A DNA stretch of 64,000 nt from Bosea sp. PAMC 26642 (GCF_001562255.1 NZ_CP014301.1:3658001-3722000); one strand, 5' to 3'; shown: positions 1 to 9,748, numbered from the stretch's first letter. A program made the numbers and translations. Notes: a model not told the origin generated them from the letters alone.

Positions 1-188
1 ACGAGTCCGCCGCGAAAGCGCATCAGGCCGAAACGCGTCTTGTCTGGATTGCGAGGCTCGAAGGATTTCAGCGGGCGCGCCGAGATCGTGATCGGAATGC
101 GCGCAGGCTCCAGCGCTTGTGCATGAGCACCGGGAGCGAGGGTTAAAGCGCCGAGGCCAGTCAACGCCGCACGACGGGTCAGGCGCAT
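1..188 (-). CDS. Esterase-like phytase-family protein, N-terminal part
   Basis: Only the first 62 codons lie in the window; the gene runs off the left edge. The ATG at 188 opens a twin-arginine-type signal (MRLTRRAALTGLGALTLAP, then AHAQA), so the product is probably exported folded. The mature start (ARPLKSFEP, then TRFGLMRFRGGL) resembles the N terminus of the 'esterase-like activity of phytase' family, predicted beta-propeller proteins. From memory, genes of this family often sit next to cobT in Hyphomicrobiales, which fits here. The family call rests on about 40 mature residues and is moderately sure; the export signal is clear. Confidence 0.6.
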   Translation of the reverse strand, partial: MRLTRRAALTGLGALTLAPGAHAQALEPARIPITISARPLKSFEPRNPDKTRFGLMRFRGGL

Positions 189-204
189 GGACGAACCATG
201 GCGT

Positions 205-352
205 GCTTCCCTTCTCCCCTTGCGGGAGAAGGTGGCCGCGCAGTGGCCGGATGAGGGGTAGTGCCAACCTCTCCGGACAATGCAACCAAGACCCAGCGAC
301 GGGGAACGCAGCGCGACCCCTCACCCCAGCCCTCTCCCGCAAGGGGAGAGGG
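205..352. repeat. Intergenic inverted-repeat element with a hairpin at each end
   Basis: Two self-complementary blocks, one around 211-230 (ctccccttgcgggag) and one around 330-350 (ctctcccgcaaggggagag), are roughly inverted copies of each other and enclose a short GC-rich spacer. The element fills the gap between the start of the esterase-like gene and the 3' end of cobT. It resembles a small non-autonomous palindromic element; no coding content is apparent. Confidence 0.6.
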
Positions 353-377
353 AGCCCGCGTAGTGCTGCGCATCTTC

Positions 378-2276
378 CTACTGCCGCCGCCGCGATCCGC
401 GCGACTTCGTCGCCAGCCCGGCATCCTCCTCGAACAGCTCGGCGAGCTTCTCGGTCATCACGCCGCCGAGTTCTTCCGCATCGACGATGGTGACGGCGCG
501 GCGATAGTAGCGCGTCACGTCGTGGCCGATGCCGATGGCGATCAGCTCGACCGGCGAGCGCGTTTCGATCTCCGCGATGATGTGGCGCAGATGCCGCTCC
601 AGATAGTTGCCGGCATTGACCGACAGCGTCGAATCGTCGACCGGCGCGCCGTCCGAGATCACCATCAGGATCTTGCGCTGCTCGGGCCGCGCCAGGATGC
701 GCTTATGAGCCCAGTCCAGCGCCTCGCCGTCGATGTTCTCCTTGAGCAGCCCCTCGCGCATCATCAGCCCGAGATTCTTGCGTGCCCGGCGCCACGGCGC
801 ATCCGCCGCCTTGTAGATGATGTGGCGAAGATCGTTGAGCCGCCCCGGCGCCACCGGCTTGCCCGATTGCAGCCAGCTCTCGCGCGAAAGCCCGCCCTTC
901 CAGGCCCGCGTGGTGAAGCCCAGAAGCTCGACCTTGACGCCGCAGCGCTCCAGCGTCCGCGCCAGAATGTCGGCGCAGGTGGCAGCGACCGTGATCGGCC
1001 GGCCGCGCATCGAGCCGGAATTGTCGATCAGCAGCGTCACCACGGTATCGCGGAAATTGACGTCCGATTCCTGCCGGAACGAGAGCGGCTGATAGGGATC
1101 GATGATGATGCGCGGCAGGCGGGCCGGATCGAGCGCGCCCTCCTCCAGGTCGAACTGCCAGGAGCGGTTCTGCTGCGCCATCAGGCGCCGCTGCAAGCGG
1201 TTGGCCAGGCGCGCCACCACGCCCTGCAGATGCGCGAGCTGCTTGTCGAGATAGGCCCGCAGCCGCGTCAGCTCCTCGGCGTCGCAGAGCTCCTCGGCCG
1301 TGACGATCTCGTCGAATTTCTGGGTGTAAGCCTTGTAGTCGGTGACCGGGCGATCGTTCGCCTTGCCGTCGCGCGGACGCGGCGCCTCGCCCGCCTCCTC
1401 GGAATCGGAGGAATCGTCTTCCTCCTCCCAGTCGCCGGCCGGTGCATCGGACGCCTCGGACGCACCCTCCTGCAGCTCCTCGGTCGCGTCGTCGCTGACC
1501 TCGACCTCGGAGCGCTCGCCTTGCGATTCCTGTTCGGCCTCGCCGTCCTGCTGCTGTTGCTCGTCTGAGGACTGGTCCTGATTGTCCTCGTCCTGCTCGT
1601 CGTCCTGGCCCTGCGAGGTCTGCTCGGCCATGTCGAGCGAGGCCAGCATGTCGCGCACGGTCCGCGAAAAGGCGCGCTGGTCCTCGACCGATTTGGCCAG
1701 CCGGTCCAGATCGCCGCCGGCCTTGCTCTCGATCATGTCGCGCCAGAGCTCGACCAGCTTTTCGGCTGCCTTCGGCGGCTTCAGCCCAGTAAGCCGCTCG
1801 CGCACCATCAGCGCCAGCGCATCCTCCAGCGGCGCATCCGCCCGGTCGGTGATCTCCTCATAGCGCCCGCCGCGATGATAGCGGTCCTCAAGCATCGCAG
1901 TGATGTTGCCGGCCATGCCGCTCATCCGCCGCGCACCAACGCATTCGACCCGCGCCTGCTCGACCGCGTCGTATACCGCGCGCGCCGCATCGCCCTCGGG
2001 CGCGGCGCGGCGATGCACGCTGGCATCGTGGCAGGCGAGCCGGAGCGCCATCGAATCGGAATGGCCGCGCAGGATAGCGACGTCCTGCACGGTCAGCTTG
2101 CGCGGCGGCTCAGGCAGGCGAGCGCGCTCGCCGACGAGCGAAGGTTTGTCGGCGGCGAAGACGATCTCCATCTCCGGCTTGCGCGCGATCGCCTTCATCG
2201 CCGACGAAATGGCGCGCTTCAGCGGCTCAGCCGGCGCTTCCTTGGTCTGTCCAGGCTTGCGGTTGGAGAGGGTCAT
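378..2276 (-). CDS. cobT: Aerobic cobaltochelatase subunit CobT
   Basis: CobT works with CobS and CobN to insert cobalt into hydrogenobyrinic acid a,c-diamide in aerobic cobalamin synthesis. The 632-residue protein has the expected layout: a conserved N-terminal part, a very acidic Glu/Asp/Gln/Ser-rich linker at about residues 219-296, and a C-terminal von Willebrand A domain whose MIDAS motif DNSGS is at about 418-422. I chose the ATG at 2276 ([10 protein letters not shown]) over an upstream start, because it gives the usual N terminus and overlaps the stop of the preceding GNAT gene by 4 bp. It is transcribed leftward from the cobS side. The family assignment is secure. Confidence 0.96.
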   Translation of the reverse strand: MTLSNRKPGQTKEAPAEPLKRAISSAMKAIARKPEMEIVFAADKPSLVGERARLPEPPRKLTVQDVAILRGHSDSMALRLACHDASVHRRAAPEGDAARAVYDAVEQARVECVGARRMSGMAGNITAMLEDRYHRGGRYEEITDRADAPLEDALALMVRERLTGLKPPKAAEKLVELWRDMIESKAGGDLDRLAKSVEDQRAFSRTVRDMLASLDMAEQTSQGQDDEQDEDNQDQSSDEQQQQDGEAEQESQGERSEVEVSDDATEELQEGASEASDAPAGDWEEEDDSSDSEEAGEAPRPRDGKANDRPVTDYKAYTQKFDEIVTAEELCDAEELTRLRAYLDKQLAHLQGVVARLANRLQRRLMAQQNRSWQFDLEEGALDPARLPRIIIDPYQPLSFRQESDVNFRDTVVTLLIDNSGSMRGRPITVAATCADILARTLERCGVKVELLGFTTRAWKGGLSRESWLQSGKPVAPGRLNDLRHIIYKAADAPWRRARKNLGLMMREGLLKENIDGEALDWAHKRILARPEQRKILMVISDGAPVDDSTLSVNAGNYLERHLRHIIAEIETRSPVELIAIGIGHDVTRYYRRAVTIVDAEELGGVMTEKLAELFEEDAGLATKSRGSRRRQ

Positions 2277-2695
2277 AGCGCCTTCGTGAAATGATGCAGT
2301 GTTTGTCCGGCTACCGGATAGCCCTCCATCCGGCCGCATTCGCGATAACCCAGGTGCGGGTAGAACTCCGGGGCCTGGATGCTCATCGTCCCCAGGAAGA
2401 CGCCCTTCGCGCCGTGCTCCCGCGCCTCATGCTCGGCCTGCGCCATCAGCGCCTCGCCAAAACCACCGCCGCGATGCGCCTCGTCGATCCAGAGCAGATC
2501 GACATACAGCCACTCCCATTTCAGTTCGCCGACGAGCCCGCCGACGATGACGCCGTCTGCGTCACGCAGACTGATCGCGAGCGGCTTGGTATTGCGCGAG
2601 CCGACCTTCGCATGGTTATGCGCCGTCAGGCCGCGTAGAACCGCAGCGCGCGTCTCGTCCTGACTGGGCTCAACCACGATCGCGACCATCGTCAT
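2273..2695 (-). CDS. GNAT-family N-acetyltransferase
   Basis: This 140-residue single-domain protein has the GNAT fold pattern: strands ending in [10 protein letters not shown], an acetyl-CoA pyrophosphate loop ([12 protein letters not shown]), and a late strand with FYPHLGYRE. It probably transfers an acetyl group to a small molecule or protein amine; the substrate cannot be read from the sequence. It overlaps cobT by 4 bp downstream (ATGA) and the upstream membrane-protein gene by 3 bp, so the three are probably translated from one message. A second in-frame ATG lies two codons in. Confidence 0.85.
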   Translation of the reverse strand: MTMVAIVVEPSQDETRAAVLRGLTAHNHAKVGSRNTKPLAISLRDADGVIVGGLVGELKWEWLYVDLLWIDEAHRGGGFGEALMAQAEHEAREHGAKGVFLGTMSIQAPEFYPHLGYRECGRMEGYPVAGQTLHHFTKAL

Positions 2696-3459
2696 TTCTG
2701 CTCGCCTTGGCGCACTTCGAGACCATCGTGGAACTCAATTAGCTTTCGAGCATCGGCGATCTGAGCCTTGCCATACCTGCGGTAGTATTTTTCAAAATTT
2801 TTGACCTTCAAAAACTGAATATAAACCGATATTATAAGTATGCTTGCTAAAGCGACACTAAAAATCAAAGACATAAAAACAATAAATGGATACCCGTTCG
2901 AGAAAGAACGAATACCAAGCGTATCAAGGCCGTCAACGCGCTCGTTGATATTTCTAATACGACCATCAACGAGCAAAGCGCGCACTGAGTCTGAAGACGT
3001 TGCATCAAACTTTATCAACGTCACAGGAATAAAACTTGACGGATCAATAGGAGGCAGTACCATCCTGCCGTCTTTAAGTTGCTCGATCACCGCACCAGAC
3101 AGCGGCGACGAACCATACCATCTAATAGGCTCGTGATCATGGCGGATGGCAATGACGTCCTTCTCGATCAAAAGTTCCGCGTTTGTCACCCGCACGTTTG
3201 ACTTGTTGATCGCATCAAATCTCGTTATTTTAACAGCACCTATGTACGGCATAACCCCTAAAGACCCGAATGGTTCTGACTTCAATCCCTCCGATACTCT
3301 TTGAAAAATAGAGTTCTTCGAATTACCTAAAGACGTTTCTATATTCGATCTCTCGCCATAAACGCTGTTTTCGCGATAGGATTCAAACCCGTAAGGCACG
3401 AGCCACGCGAGCAAAGCCCCCAACAAAGTGAACCAAAGCGCGCGCCAATTTTCGATCAT
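2692..3459 (-). CDS. AT-rich two-helix membrane protein, function unknown
   Basis: I do not recognise the family. The 255-residue protein has one hydrophobic segment near the N terminus (about residues 8-25) and a second at about 188-215, with an intervening region of about 160 residues that would lie outside the cytoplasm, followed by a basic tail (KNFEKYYRRYGK). The DNA is clearly richer in A and T than everything around it and uses codons rare in the neighbours, such as AAA, ATA and TTT. It sits 6 bp after the cobS side and overlaps the GNAT start, so it lies inside the cob transcription unit. The composition suggests acquisition by transfer. Confidence 0.75.
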   Translation of the reverse strand: MIENWRALWFTLLGALLAWLVPYGFESYRENSVYGERSNIETSLGNSKNSIFQRVSEGLKSEPFGSLGVMPYIGAVKITRFDAINKSNVRVTNAELLIEKDVIAIRHDHEPIRWYGSSPLSGAVIEQLKDGRMVLPPIDPSSFIPVTLIKFDATSSDSVRALLVDGRIRNINERVDGLDTLGIRSFSNGYPFIVFMSLIFSVALASILIISVYIQFLKVKNFEKYYRRYGKAQIADARKLIEFHDGLEVRQGEQK

Positions 3460-3465
3460 TGAAGC

Positions 3466-4449
3466 TCAGCTCAGCACGACGTTGACCGCGCTCTCGGGCA
3501 GTTCCTTGCCGAAGGAGCGCTGATAGAATTCGGCCACCAGCGTGCGCTCCATCTCGTCGCATTTGTTCAGGAACGTCACCCGGAAGGCGAAGCCGATATC
3601 GGTGAAGATCTCGGCGTTCTCGGCCCAGGTGATCACGGTGCGCGGGCTCATCACGGTCGAGAGATCGCCGTTCATGAAGGCGTTGCGGGTGAGATCGGCG
3701 ACGCGGACCATCTTGTTGACGATGTCCTTGCCCTCCGGCGTCGCCTGGTAGTGCTTCGACTTGGCGAGCACGATCGCGACCTCGTTGTCATGCGGCAGGT
3801 AGTTCAGCGTGGTCACGATCGACCAGCGGTCCATCTGGCCCTGATTGATCTGCTGCGTGCCGTGATAGAGGCCCGAGGTGTCGCCGAGGCCGACCGTGTT
3901 GGCCGTGGCGAACAGCCGGAAGCAGGGATGGGGGCGGATGACGCGCTTCTGGTCGAGCAGCGTCAGCTTGCCCGACTGCTCGAGCACGCGCTGAATCACG
4001 AACATCACGTCAGGGCGGCCGGCATCGTACTCGTCGAAGACCAGCGCGATGTTGTTCTGCAGCGCCCAGGGCAGGATGCCGTCCTGGAACTCGGTGATCT
4101 GCTTGCCGTCCTTGAGCACGATCGCGTCCTTGCCGACGAGATCGAGCCGCGAAACGTGGCTGTCGAGGTTGACGCGCACGCAGGGCCAGTTGAGCCGCGC
4201 CGCGACCTGCTCGATATGGGTCGACTTGCCGGTGCCGTGATAGCCTGAGATCATCACGCGGCGGTTATGCGCGAAGCCGGCCAGGATCGCGATCGTGGTG
4301 TCGCGGTCGAAGCGGTAGTCGGGATCGAAATCGGGCACATGCGCTTCGGTCGTCGAATAGGCCGGCACTTCGAGGTCGGAATCGATCCCGAAGGTCTGGC
4401 GCACCGACAGCTTCATGTCGGGCAGGGCCGGGGCGGTCGTCGTCGTCAT
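3466..4449 (-). CDS. cobS: Aerobic cobaltochelatase subunit CobS
   Basis: CobS is the AAA+ ATPase that forms a ring complex with CobT and powers cobalt insertion by CobN. The 327-residue product shows Walker [10 protein letters not shown] at residues 69-77, Walker B with the DE pair at 139-140 (ALVFDEYD), and the conserved start [12 protein letters not shown]. The ORF extends upstream, but the ATG at 4449 ([13 protein letters not shown]) gives the usual family length; the extra upstream residues are low-complexity and not family-like. It is the first gene of the leftward cobS, membrane protein, GNAT, cobT unit. Identification is secure. Confidence 0.96.
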   Translation of the reverse strand: MTTTTAPALPDMKLSVRQTFGIDSDLEVPAYSTTEAHVPDFDPDYRFDRDTTIAILAGFAHNRRVMISGYHGTGKSTHIEQVAARLNWPCVRVNLDSHVSRLDLVGKDAIVLKDGKQITEFQDGILPWALQNNIALVFDEYDAGRPDVMFVIQRVLEQSGKLTLLDQKRVIRPHPCFRLFATANTVGLGDTSGLYHGTQQINQGQMDRWSIVTTLNYLPHDNEVAIVLAKSKHYQATPEGKDIVNKMVRVADLTRNAFMNGDLSTVMSPRTVITWAENAEIFTDIGFAFRVTFLNKCDEMERTLVAEFYQRSFGKELPESAVNVVLS

Positions 4450-4532
4450 CTGGCTTGTCTCCGGGCATGGGACAGGTCCGGGAGAAGGACCGGTTGTCCC
4501 AGAAGCCGACCGAAAGGGAGGCGTATCGATCC

Positions 4533-4561
4533 TAACTAGAGCGAAAGACCGGCAGCGGCAA
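4533..4561 (-). promoter_or_regulatory. Candidate sigma-70 promoter for cobS, with a 13-bp direct repeat
   Basis: Read leftward, TTGCCG (4556-4561) and TAGTTA (4533-4538) are separated by 17 bp, upstream of cobS. The sequence gcggcaattcgca occurs at 4555-4567 and again at 4578-4590, a 23-bp period that covers the -35 element. The repeat could be a tandem regulator site. I see no known cobalamin riboswitch elements in this short leader. Confidence 0.45.
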
Positions 4562-4642
4562 TTCGCAAACCGCCGGGGCGGCAATTCGCACCGGACATGT
4601 CGGGCGGAGCAATGGGTGTGCCAAGTCCGGGCACCCGCGCCG

Positions 4643-5869
4643 TCACGATGGTCGGTTAATTCGCGCATCGAGCAGACCGGCGATTATCCGCGCGGATTTG
4701 GCGGCGCCCTCGCGATCGATTGCGACGGCGGCAGGCGCAATCCGCCCGATCATGCCGTCGATGGCTGCGGCAAGCCGCCCCGGCGTCAGAGCCTCCTCGC
4801 CCGACAGGAGCATGCATTTCGCCAGCCCGGCATCCGCCATCGCCTGCGCCCTTATCGCCTGTTCGGTCTCGCCCCCCGCATCGAACGGCACGACGATCGC
4901 CGGACGGCCCGCGGCCACGAGATCGAGCACGGTGTTGTAGCCGGCCTGGCTGATCGACAGCCCGCAGGTCGAAAGCAAAGCGGGAAAATCCGGCCGCGAC
5001 CACTCGACCGAGACATGGCCGGGTGCAAAATCGCAAAGGCGATCGAACGCGTCTTGTCCAAGCCCCCTCCCCGCCAACAGCCGCCATGACCTGGCAGACC
5101 CCATCAAACGAGCGGCTTCTATACAAAGTGAGAACAAGGGCATGGCAGCACCCGACCCGCCGCCCGAAACGAGGATGTCGCCTCTTCCCCCAAAGCCCTC
5201 ATCCTGAGGAGCGGACAAAGTCCGCGTCTCTGACGCGACCTCCTCAGGATGAGGGCTTTGAGCGACAGGCGGTCGTGTGCCTTCGAGATACCCTGTGTAG
5301 TGCAGCCGCCCCCTCAGTTCGCCCGAGACCGGCCACGATGCCTCCAGCGGCAGGAATCGCTCTTCGCCATGCACGAGAACGCCGTCGAAATGCTCCACCA
5401 CGCGCCGATGCGCTTCGGCGACGCGGTCGGCACGCGGCGTCACCAGCACGTCGCGGATCGACGAGAGAACCAGCACGTTCGGATTGGCGGCTCTTGCCGC
5501 TGCGATCAGTTCCAGAAACTCGTCCGCCAGCTGCCGCCGCCCGAACGGGAAATGCTCGGTGACGACGACATCGGGGCGGAACTCACCCGCCAGCGCCGCC
5601 AGCATGGTCTCGCGCGTCACCCGCCGGCCCGGATCGATCGGCTCCCCCTGCTCGTCGAGCAGGTTGCGAAAATCCACGCCTTCGACTTTGACCGGCGGCA
5701 ACTGGACGAAGGCGAAGGGCTCCCCGGCCATATCGCGAAAAGGCATACCCCCGCTCGCCAGCGTCACCTCGAACCCAGCGGCCGAGAGCGCCCGCGCCAG
5801 ATGCATCGCCCGCACCAAATGGCCGCTGCCGAGCAGATGCGTGACCGCGATCAGAACCCAGCGCCTCAT
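4643..5869 (-). CDS. MurG/GT28-like glycosyltransferase carrying a repeat-encoded insert
   Basis: This is a GT-B fold glycosyltransferase of 408 residues. The N-terminal nucleotide-fold half has the glycine-rich [15 protein letters not shown] loop (about 14-28); the C-terminal donor half has ILVSGGGSG (about 232-240) and [23 protein letters not shown]. The acceptor is unknown. A second gene of this family is at 22308-23588, which shares the GHL/GHI loop and the (H/R)YTGYL linker. Residues 204-226 ([20 protein letters not shown], then EGF) are encoded by a 70-bp palindromic repeat lying in the linker between the two halves. The start overlaps the stop of the upstream glycosyltransferase by 4 bp, so it is the last gene of the operon. 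Confidence 0.85.
   Translation of the reverse strand: MRRWVLIAVTHLLGSGHLVRAMHLARALSAAGFEVTLASGGMPFRDMAGEPFAFVQLPPVKVEGVDFRNLLDEQGEPIDPGRRVTRETMLAALAGEFRPDVVVTEHFPFGRRQLADEFLELIAAARAANPNVLVLSSIRDVLVTPRADRVAEAHRRVVEHFDGVLVHGEERFLPLEASWPVSGELRGRLHYTGYLEGTRPPVAQSPHPEEVASETRTLSAPQDEGFGGRGDILVSGGGSGAAMPLFSLCIEAARLMGSARSWRLLAGRGLGQDAFDRLCDFAPGHVSVEWSRPDFPALLSTCGLSISQAGYNTVLDLVAAGRPAIVVPFDAGGETEQAIRAQAMADAGLAKCMLLSGEEALTPGRLAAAIDGMIGRIAPAAVAIDREGAAKSARIIAGLLDARINRPS
5191..5260. repeat. 70-bp palindromic repeat inside a coding sequence
   Basis: The 20-bp arms at 5191-5210 and 5241-5260 are perfect inverted copies. The 30-bp centre holds two smaller hairpins (gcgga/tccgc and cgcgtc/gacgcg). It belongs to the type of small palindromic element seen in gaps of alphaproteobacterial genomes, but here it lies in frame in the glycosyltransferase gene and is read through without a stop codon. 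Confidence 0.85.
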
Positions 5870-7122
5870 CGCCCAACGCCACCGGAGGCTGATTCGGAGA
5901 GACGCTGATGGAGTCGGTCGAAACCGGCCTCGGCGGAGAAATTCCGCGTCAGCCGCTCATGAGCCGCGGTACCCAGCGCGAGCCGGCGATCGGGAGAGGC
6001 AGCAAGCGCCGCCAAAGCCCGCGCCAGTGCGGCGACGTCTCCCGGCGCGACCAGCAGGCCCTCCACACCGTCGCGCACGAATTCGGGGATGCCGGCGAAA
6101 TCGGTCGCGACGATCGGCAGGGCCTGGCTCGCCGCCTCCATCACCACATTGGGCAGGCCGTCGCGGTCGCCGTCGCCCGCCTGCTTCGAGGGCAGCACGA
6201 AGAGATCCGCCTCGCGCAGCGCCGCGATCACATCGGCCTGAGGCTTCGGTCCCGCCCAGAGGATGCGCGACGCCAGGCCGAGTGCCTTGGCCTGTGTCTT
6301 CAGCGTCTTCAGCTTCTCGCCGCCACCGATATGGACCAGCCGCCAGTGCAGCCCGGCCGGCAGCGCAGCGAGCGCGCCGAGAAGATCGTCGAATCCCTTC
6401 TTCTCGACGGCGCGGCCGATGGTGACGAAGCGCACCGGATCTACTGAATCCGAGCCGTCGCGCGGCGGCCGCGACGGCGGCACCGGAAAGCGGCCGAGAT
6501 CGAGCCCGTGATAGACCAGCTCGACCTTCTCGCCCGCATCGGCCAGCCGCGACAGCTCGCGATGCCCGTCCTGCGTACAGGTCACGCCCCAGCTGCTAGC
6601 GGCAATCTTCTCACGCTTCTCCCAGTCAGGCGTCGTCCAGATATCCTTGGCATGGGCCGAGAACGACCAGCTCAGGCCGCGCAGCAACGCCGCATAGCGG
6701 ATCACCGAGGCCGGCGTGTGCAGGTAATGCACATGCAGATGCGTGATCTCGGCCGGCAGCTCGCACGCCATCACGCAGGCCTGGCCGAAACGGCGCAAAC
6801 GGTTGCGCGTCGGGTCGCGGGCAAGGTCGCGCAGGAAAACCGGCAGCAACCGCACGAAACCCGGCCGCAGCAGCGCCTGCAGAACGCCGCGCAACACCCG
6901 GCCGGGCTCCTCATGCAGATATTCCGGCAGATAGTTCACCGGCGCCGTGATCTGCCTGTGCATCAGATGGCGGTCGACATCGGTCGGCCGGCGCAGCGAC
7001 CAGATCGCGAAAAGCAGGCCGCGTTGCTGCAGGCCGAGCAATTCCTGCGCGATGAAAGTCTCCGACAGGCGCGGATAGCCCTTCATCGCGATCGCGACGG
7101 TCGGCTCAGGGCTGACGCTCAT
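5866..7122 (-). CDS. GT4-type glycosyltransferase
   Basis: This 418-residue protein has the layout of a group 1 (GT4) retaining glycosyltransferase. The N-terminal half has PRLSETFIAQELLGL and HVHYLHTPASVIRYAALLRG, followed by FSAHAKDIW. The C-terminal donor domain has FVTIGRAVEKKGFDDLLGAL and the nucleotide-sugar EX7E-type region DGLPNVVMEAASQALPIVAT. It probably adds a sugar to a glycan made by this locus. The ATG at 7122 overlaps the methyltransferase stop by 4 bp and its own stop overlaps the next glycosyltransferase by 4 bp, showing translational coupling. Longer upstream readings lie in the methyltransferase region and are not family-like. Confidence 0.9.
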   Translation of the reverse strand: MSVSPEPTVAIAMKGYPRLSETFIAQELLGLQQRGLLFAIWSLRRPTDVDRHLMHRQITAPVNYLPEYLHEEPGRVLRGVLQALLRPGFVRLLPVFLRDLARDPTRNRLRRFGQACVMACELPAEITHLHVHYLHTPASVIRYAALLRGLSWSFSAHAKDIWTTPDWEKREKIAASSWGVTCTQDGHRELSRLADAGEKVELVYHGLDLGRFPVPPSRPPRDGSDSVDPVRFVTIGRAVEKKGFDDLLGALAALPAGLHWRLVHIGGGEKLKTLKTQAKALGLASRILWAGPKPQADVIAALREADLFVLPSKQAGDGDRDGLPNVVMEAASQALPIVATDFAGIPEFVRDGVEGLLVAPGDVAALARALAALAASPDRRLALGTAAHERLTRNFSAEAGFDRLHQRLSESASGGVGR

Positions 7123-7781
7123 CGCCGCCCGATCAGCATGAAGCGGGTATAGTTCTTCGTCGGCAGCGCGCCGGCGAACCAGGTTTCGCTCAGCCGCGCC
7201 TGGGCTTGAAAGGCCTCCAGCGACGGCACGCAGCTGCGATGGTCCGGCTCGCGGACATAATCGTTCGACTGGAGCAGGACCGGCAGGCCTGGCGGCAGGC
7301 TCGCGAGCCAGCCCGGTACGTCGTCGAGATGTTCGCAGCTCGTATTGATGACGAGGCCGGGCGCCGGCTGCTGCTCCGCGAAATCCAGCGCCATCATGTC
7401 GCCCGTGACGGCGCGAAAGCGTCCCGAGGCGACATGGCGGTGGTTCAGCATCTCGGCGACGGGAGCACAGCCGGGATCGATGTCGAGGCTGACGACCTCG
7501 GCGATCGAGAGCCTGCTGTCGGCCAGCAGCAGCGCGCCGAGCACGCCATACCAAGCACCCAGGACCCAGACCGGCCCCTGCGGCCGCGGCAGCACGTCAG
7601 CCAGCGCCTCGACCAGCCACTGCTTCGAGGCGATCTGCTTGTGGTTGACCGCAATCGAGAGATCGGGCGGCGCGCCCTTGCCGTACAGTCGCGCGATATC
7701 GGCGGCGACCGGATCGCGGGTCAGCGCCGCGACCCCGCGCAGGATGTCGAAAAAGGCCTCGAAAGGCTGTTCTTGTGTCAT
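7119..7781 (-). CDS. Class I SAM-dependent methyltransferase-like protein
   Basis: The 220-residue protein has a Rossmann-type core: VWVLGAWYGVLGALLL (motif I equivalent), VVSLDIDPGC (acidic residue for the SAM ribose), FRAVTGDMMAL, and LVINTSCEHLDD. Family members methylate small molecules or glycans; the substrate is unknown. It lies 73 bp after the cyclase gene and overlaps the GT4 gene by 4 bp. That position suggests methylation of the glycan or nucleotide sugar handled by the two downstream glycosyltransferases, which is inference from context. Confidence 0.8.
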   Translation of the reverse strand: MTQEQPFEAFFDILRGVAALTRDPVAADIARLYGKGAPPDLSIAVNHKQIASKQWLVEALADVLPRPQGPVWVLGAWYGVLGALLLADSRLSIAEVVSLDIDPGCAPVAEMLNHRHVASGRFRAVTGDMMALDFAEQQPAPGLVINTSCEHLDDVPGWLASLPPGLPVLLQSNDYVREPDHRSCVPSLEAFQAQARLSETWFAGALPTKNYTRFMLIGRR

Positions 7782-7854
7782 CTTATGTCATGGAATGCGG
7801 AGAAGGCGGCGGACCATAGGGCAAGCCGGCCGGCAAAAGCCAGTGCGGCACCGC

Positions 7855-9732
7855 TCAGGCCTTGGGATCATCCCGCTTCTTGCGGGGTTTCGCCGCCCGC
7901 GCAACAACAACTGGTGGATCGACGGGCGCCGGCTCGCCAGCCTCCTCGACCAGAACGGCCTCCAGCGCGGCTGGGGCCTCGGCGGCAGGGATCGTCACCG
8001 TCATGGCCGGCTCGTCGGCGACATCCAGCTCGTCGTCTTTCTTGGCCAGTTCGGGCGCGCTGGCAAAGCCATATGCGGTCAGCGGCTTCTCTCGCCCCTT
8101 GATGATCACCTTCAAGGGCGTCGTGCCGCGATAGCTGCGTCCCGTCGTGCGGATGGTTTCTTCGGACACGACGACATCGGCCAACACGCGCCGCGTCGCC
8201 GATTCGAGCTGGCTTGCGACCATCACGGTCTCGCCGACCGTGATTTCGCGCCGGCCCAGGCTGTCGCTCTCGATCGCGCCGATGATCGCCTGCCCGGTAT
8301 GAACGCCGATGCCGATGCGTAGCGGCAGCGGCAGCGCCGCACCGAATTCGCGATTGAGCGCTTCGACCGCGCGCACGATGTCGCCGGTCGCGCTGATCGC
8401 CGCCTGGGCGGTGCGGGCGGGGCTGCCCTCCAGGCCGAACACGGCCATGAAACCGTCGCCGTAGAAGGAATCGATCCGGCCGCCATGTGCGGCGATCGCC
8501 TGCGCCATCTCGTCGAAGAACCGGTTCAGCAACCCCAGCAGCTCCTGCGGCAACTGCCGCTCGGACAGTGCCGAGAAGGCCCGCAGGTCGGCGACGACGA
8601 CGGTCAGGCTGCGCTTGCCTACATTGGCATCGGGCGCGATCTCACGCGTCGATCCGGCCGTCAGCCGCGAGGCCAGCAGGATCTGGACCTGCAGATCGTC
8701 GCGCGGCCGGATCTGGCAAGCCAGCCTGACCCGGTCGGGCGCCGAAATCCGGCGCAGCAGCTTGGCTTCGTTGGGGGCGGGCGGCGGCAGCTTGTCGCTG
8801 CCGTCCAGCACCAGCACGCGGCAGGTGGCGCAGCGCGCGCGGCCGCCACACAAGGCGGCATGGGGAATGCCGAAGCGCCGGAACATCTCCAGCACGGTCA
8901 GGCCCGGCGTCAGCTTGCGCACGCCGTGGCCGACGAAGCGCACCGTGATATGCCGCGTCGTCCGGACCCGGATCTCACGGATCGCGACGAAGCCGACGAA
9001 GCCGGCGACGATGCCGTAGAACCCCGTCTTCGCCCAGATTACGTTCTGGTTGAACATCGCGACCGCAGAATCGGTATAGGTTTCGGGCGGCATCACCATG
9101 AGGGCAGCCTCGCGGCCGGCCACGGCAAAGCCGATCAGCGCCAGCACGGGGATCAGGATCGCGGCAAGCAGGAACGGGTCGCGCCAGCGCGCATAGCCGT
9201 CCCGGGAGCGCAACGAGAAATGCAGCCCGATGATCCCGTGCGTCCAGACCAGCAACAGCAGCAGGCTCTGCGCCGCGGCGAGATTCGGCCAGAGCCGGCG
9301 CAGCACGGCTGGATAGCTCTCGTCGAGCTCAAACAGGGACCCCATCACACGCGTGCCGACCACATGGTCGACGAGCAGGATCGGAATCGCTAGACCGAGC
9401 GCGATCTGCACCATCTCGCGCGCCGGCATCCGGAATGTCCGCCGCTGGGCGACCCGCAGCATGGCGAACAGCGGATGCACGACCATCGCTCCGTAGAGCG
9501 CCACGGTTCCGAGCCATGAGTGCCAAAGCCAGTAACGCCATTGCTGGACGGCCGCCATCGCCTCGACACCGGCGATGCCGACGGCATGATTGACGAAATG
9601 CGTGGTCGCGAAGACCAGCAGGACCATGCCCGACGCAAAGCGGATATCGCGGCTCCATGAGGAGACCTGGTTCATACCCGCGCCGAAGCCCGATCCGGAT
9701 CGATTGACTCCGGCAGTCCCCGGCAGGCTCAT
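7855..9732 (-). CDS. CyaC-like membrane class III adenylate/guanylate cyclase with 2Fe-2S domain
   Basis: A 625-residue three-part protein. Residues about 30-250 form six membrane helices with several buried histidines (H45, H49, H71, H86, H123, H165, H171), like the diheme b anchors of quinone oxidoreductases. Next is a plant-type ferredoxin domain with C295, C301, C304 and C339. The C-terminal class III cyclase domain has metal-binding aspartates in VVVADLRAFS (D382) and FYGDGFMAVFG (D426). This architecture matches Sinorhizobium meliloti CyaC, a quinone-responsive redox cyclase. The tail after about residue 560 is acidic, then Ala/Pro/Lys-rich. It lies 16 bp after the cyclic-nucleotide-fold gene. 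An internal start at residue 20 is possible. Confidence 0.9.
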   Translation of the reverse strand: MSLPGTAGVNRSGSGFGAGMNQVSSWSRDIRFASGMVLLVFATTHFVNHAVGIAGVEAMAAVQQWRYWLWHSWLGTVALYGAMVVHPLFAMLRVAQRRTFRMPAREMVQIALGLAIPILLVDHVVGTRVMGSLFELDESYPAVLRRLWPNLAAAQSLLLLLVWTHGIIGLHFSLRSRDGYARWRDPFLLAAILIPVLALIGFAVAGREAALMVMPPETYTDSAVAMFNQNVIWAKTGFYGIVAGFVGFVAIREIRVRTTRHITVRFVGHGVRKLTPGLTVLEMFRRFGIPHAALCGGRARCATCRVLVLDGSDKLPPPAPNEAKLLRRISAPDRVRLACQIRPRDDLQVQILLASRLTAGSTREIAPDANVGKRSLTVVVADLRAFSALSERQLPQELLGLLNRFFDEMAQAIAAHGGRIDSFYGDGFMAVFGLEGSPARTAQAAISATGDIVRAVEALNREFGAALPLPLRIGIGVHTGQAIIGAIESDSLGRREITVGETVMVASQLESATRRVLADVVVSEETIRTTGRSYRGTTPLKVIIKGREKPLTAYGFASAPELAKKDDELDVADEPAMTVTIPAAEAPAALEAVLVEEAGEPAPVDPPVVVARAAKPRKKRDDPKA

Positions 9733-9748
9733 TCGGCCACCTGCATCA

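Noticed and set aside
261..1568. 435-codon open frame opposite cobT
   Set aside because: It is the antisense shadow of cobT in high-GC DNA; Arg/Leu/Ala-rich with no family pattern.
4450..4642. Cobalamin riboswitch upstream of cobS
   Set aside because: The leader is too short and lacks the conserved B12-box; only a promoter and direct repeat are visible.
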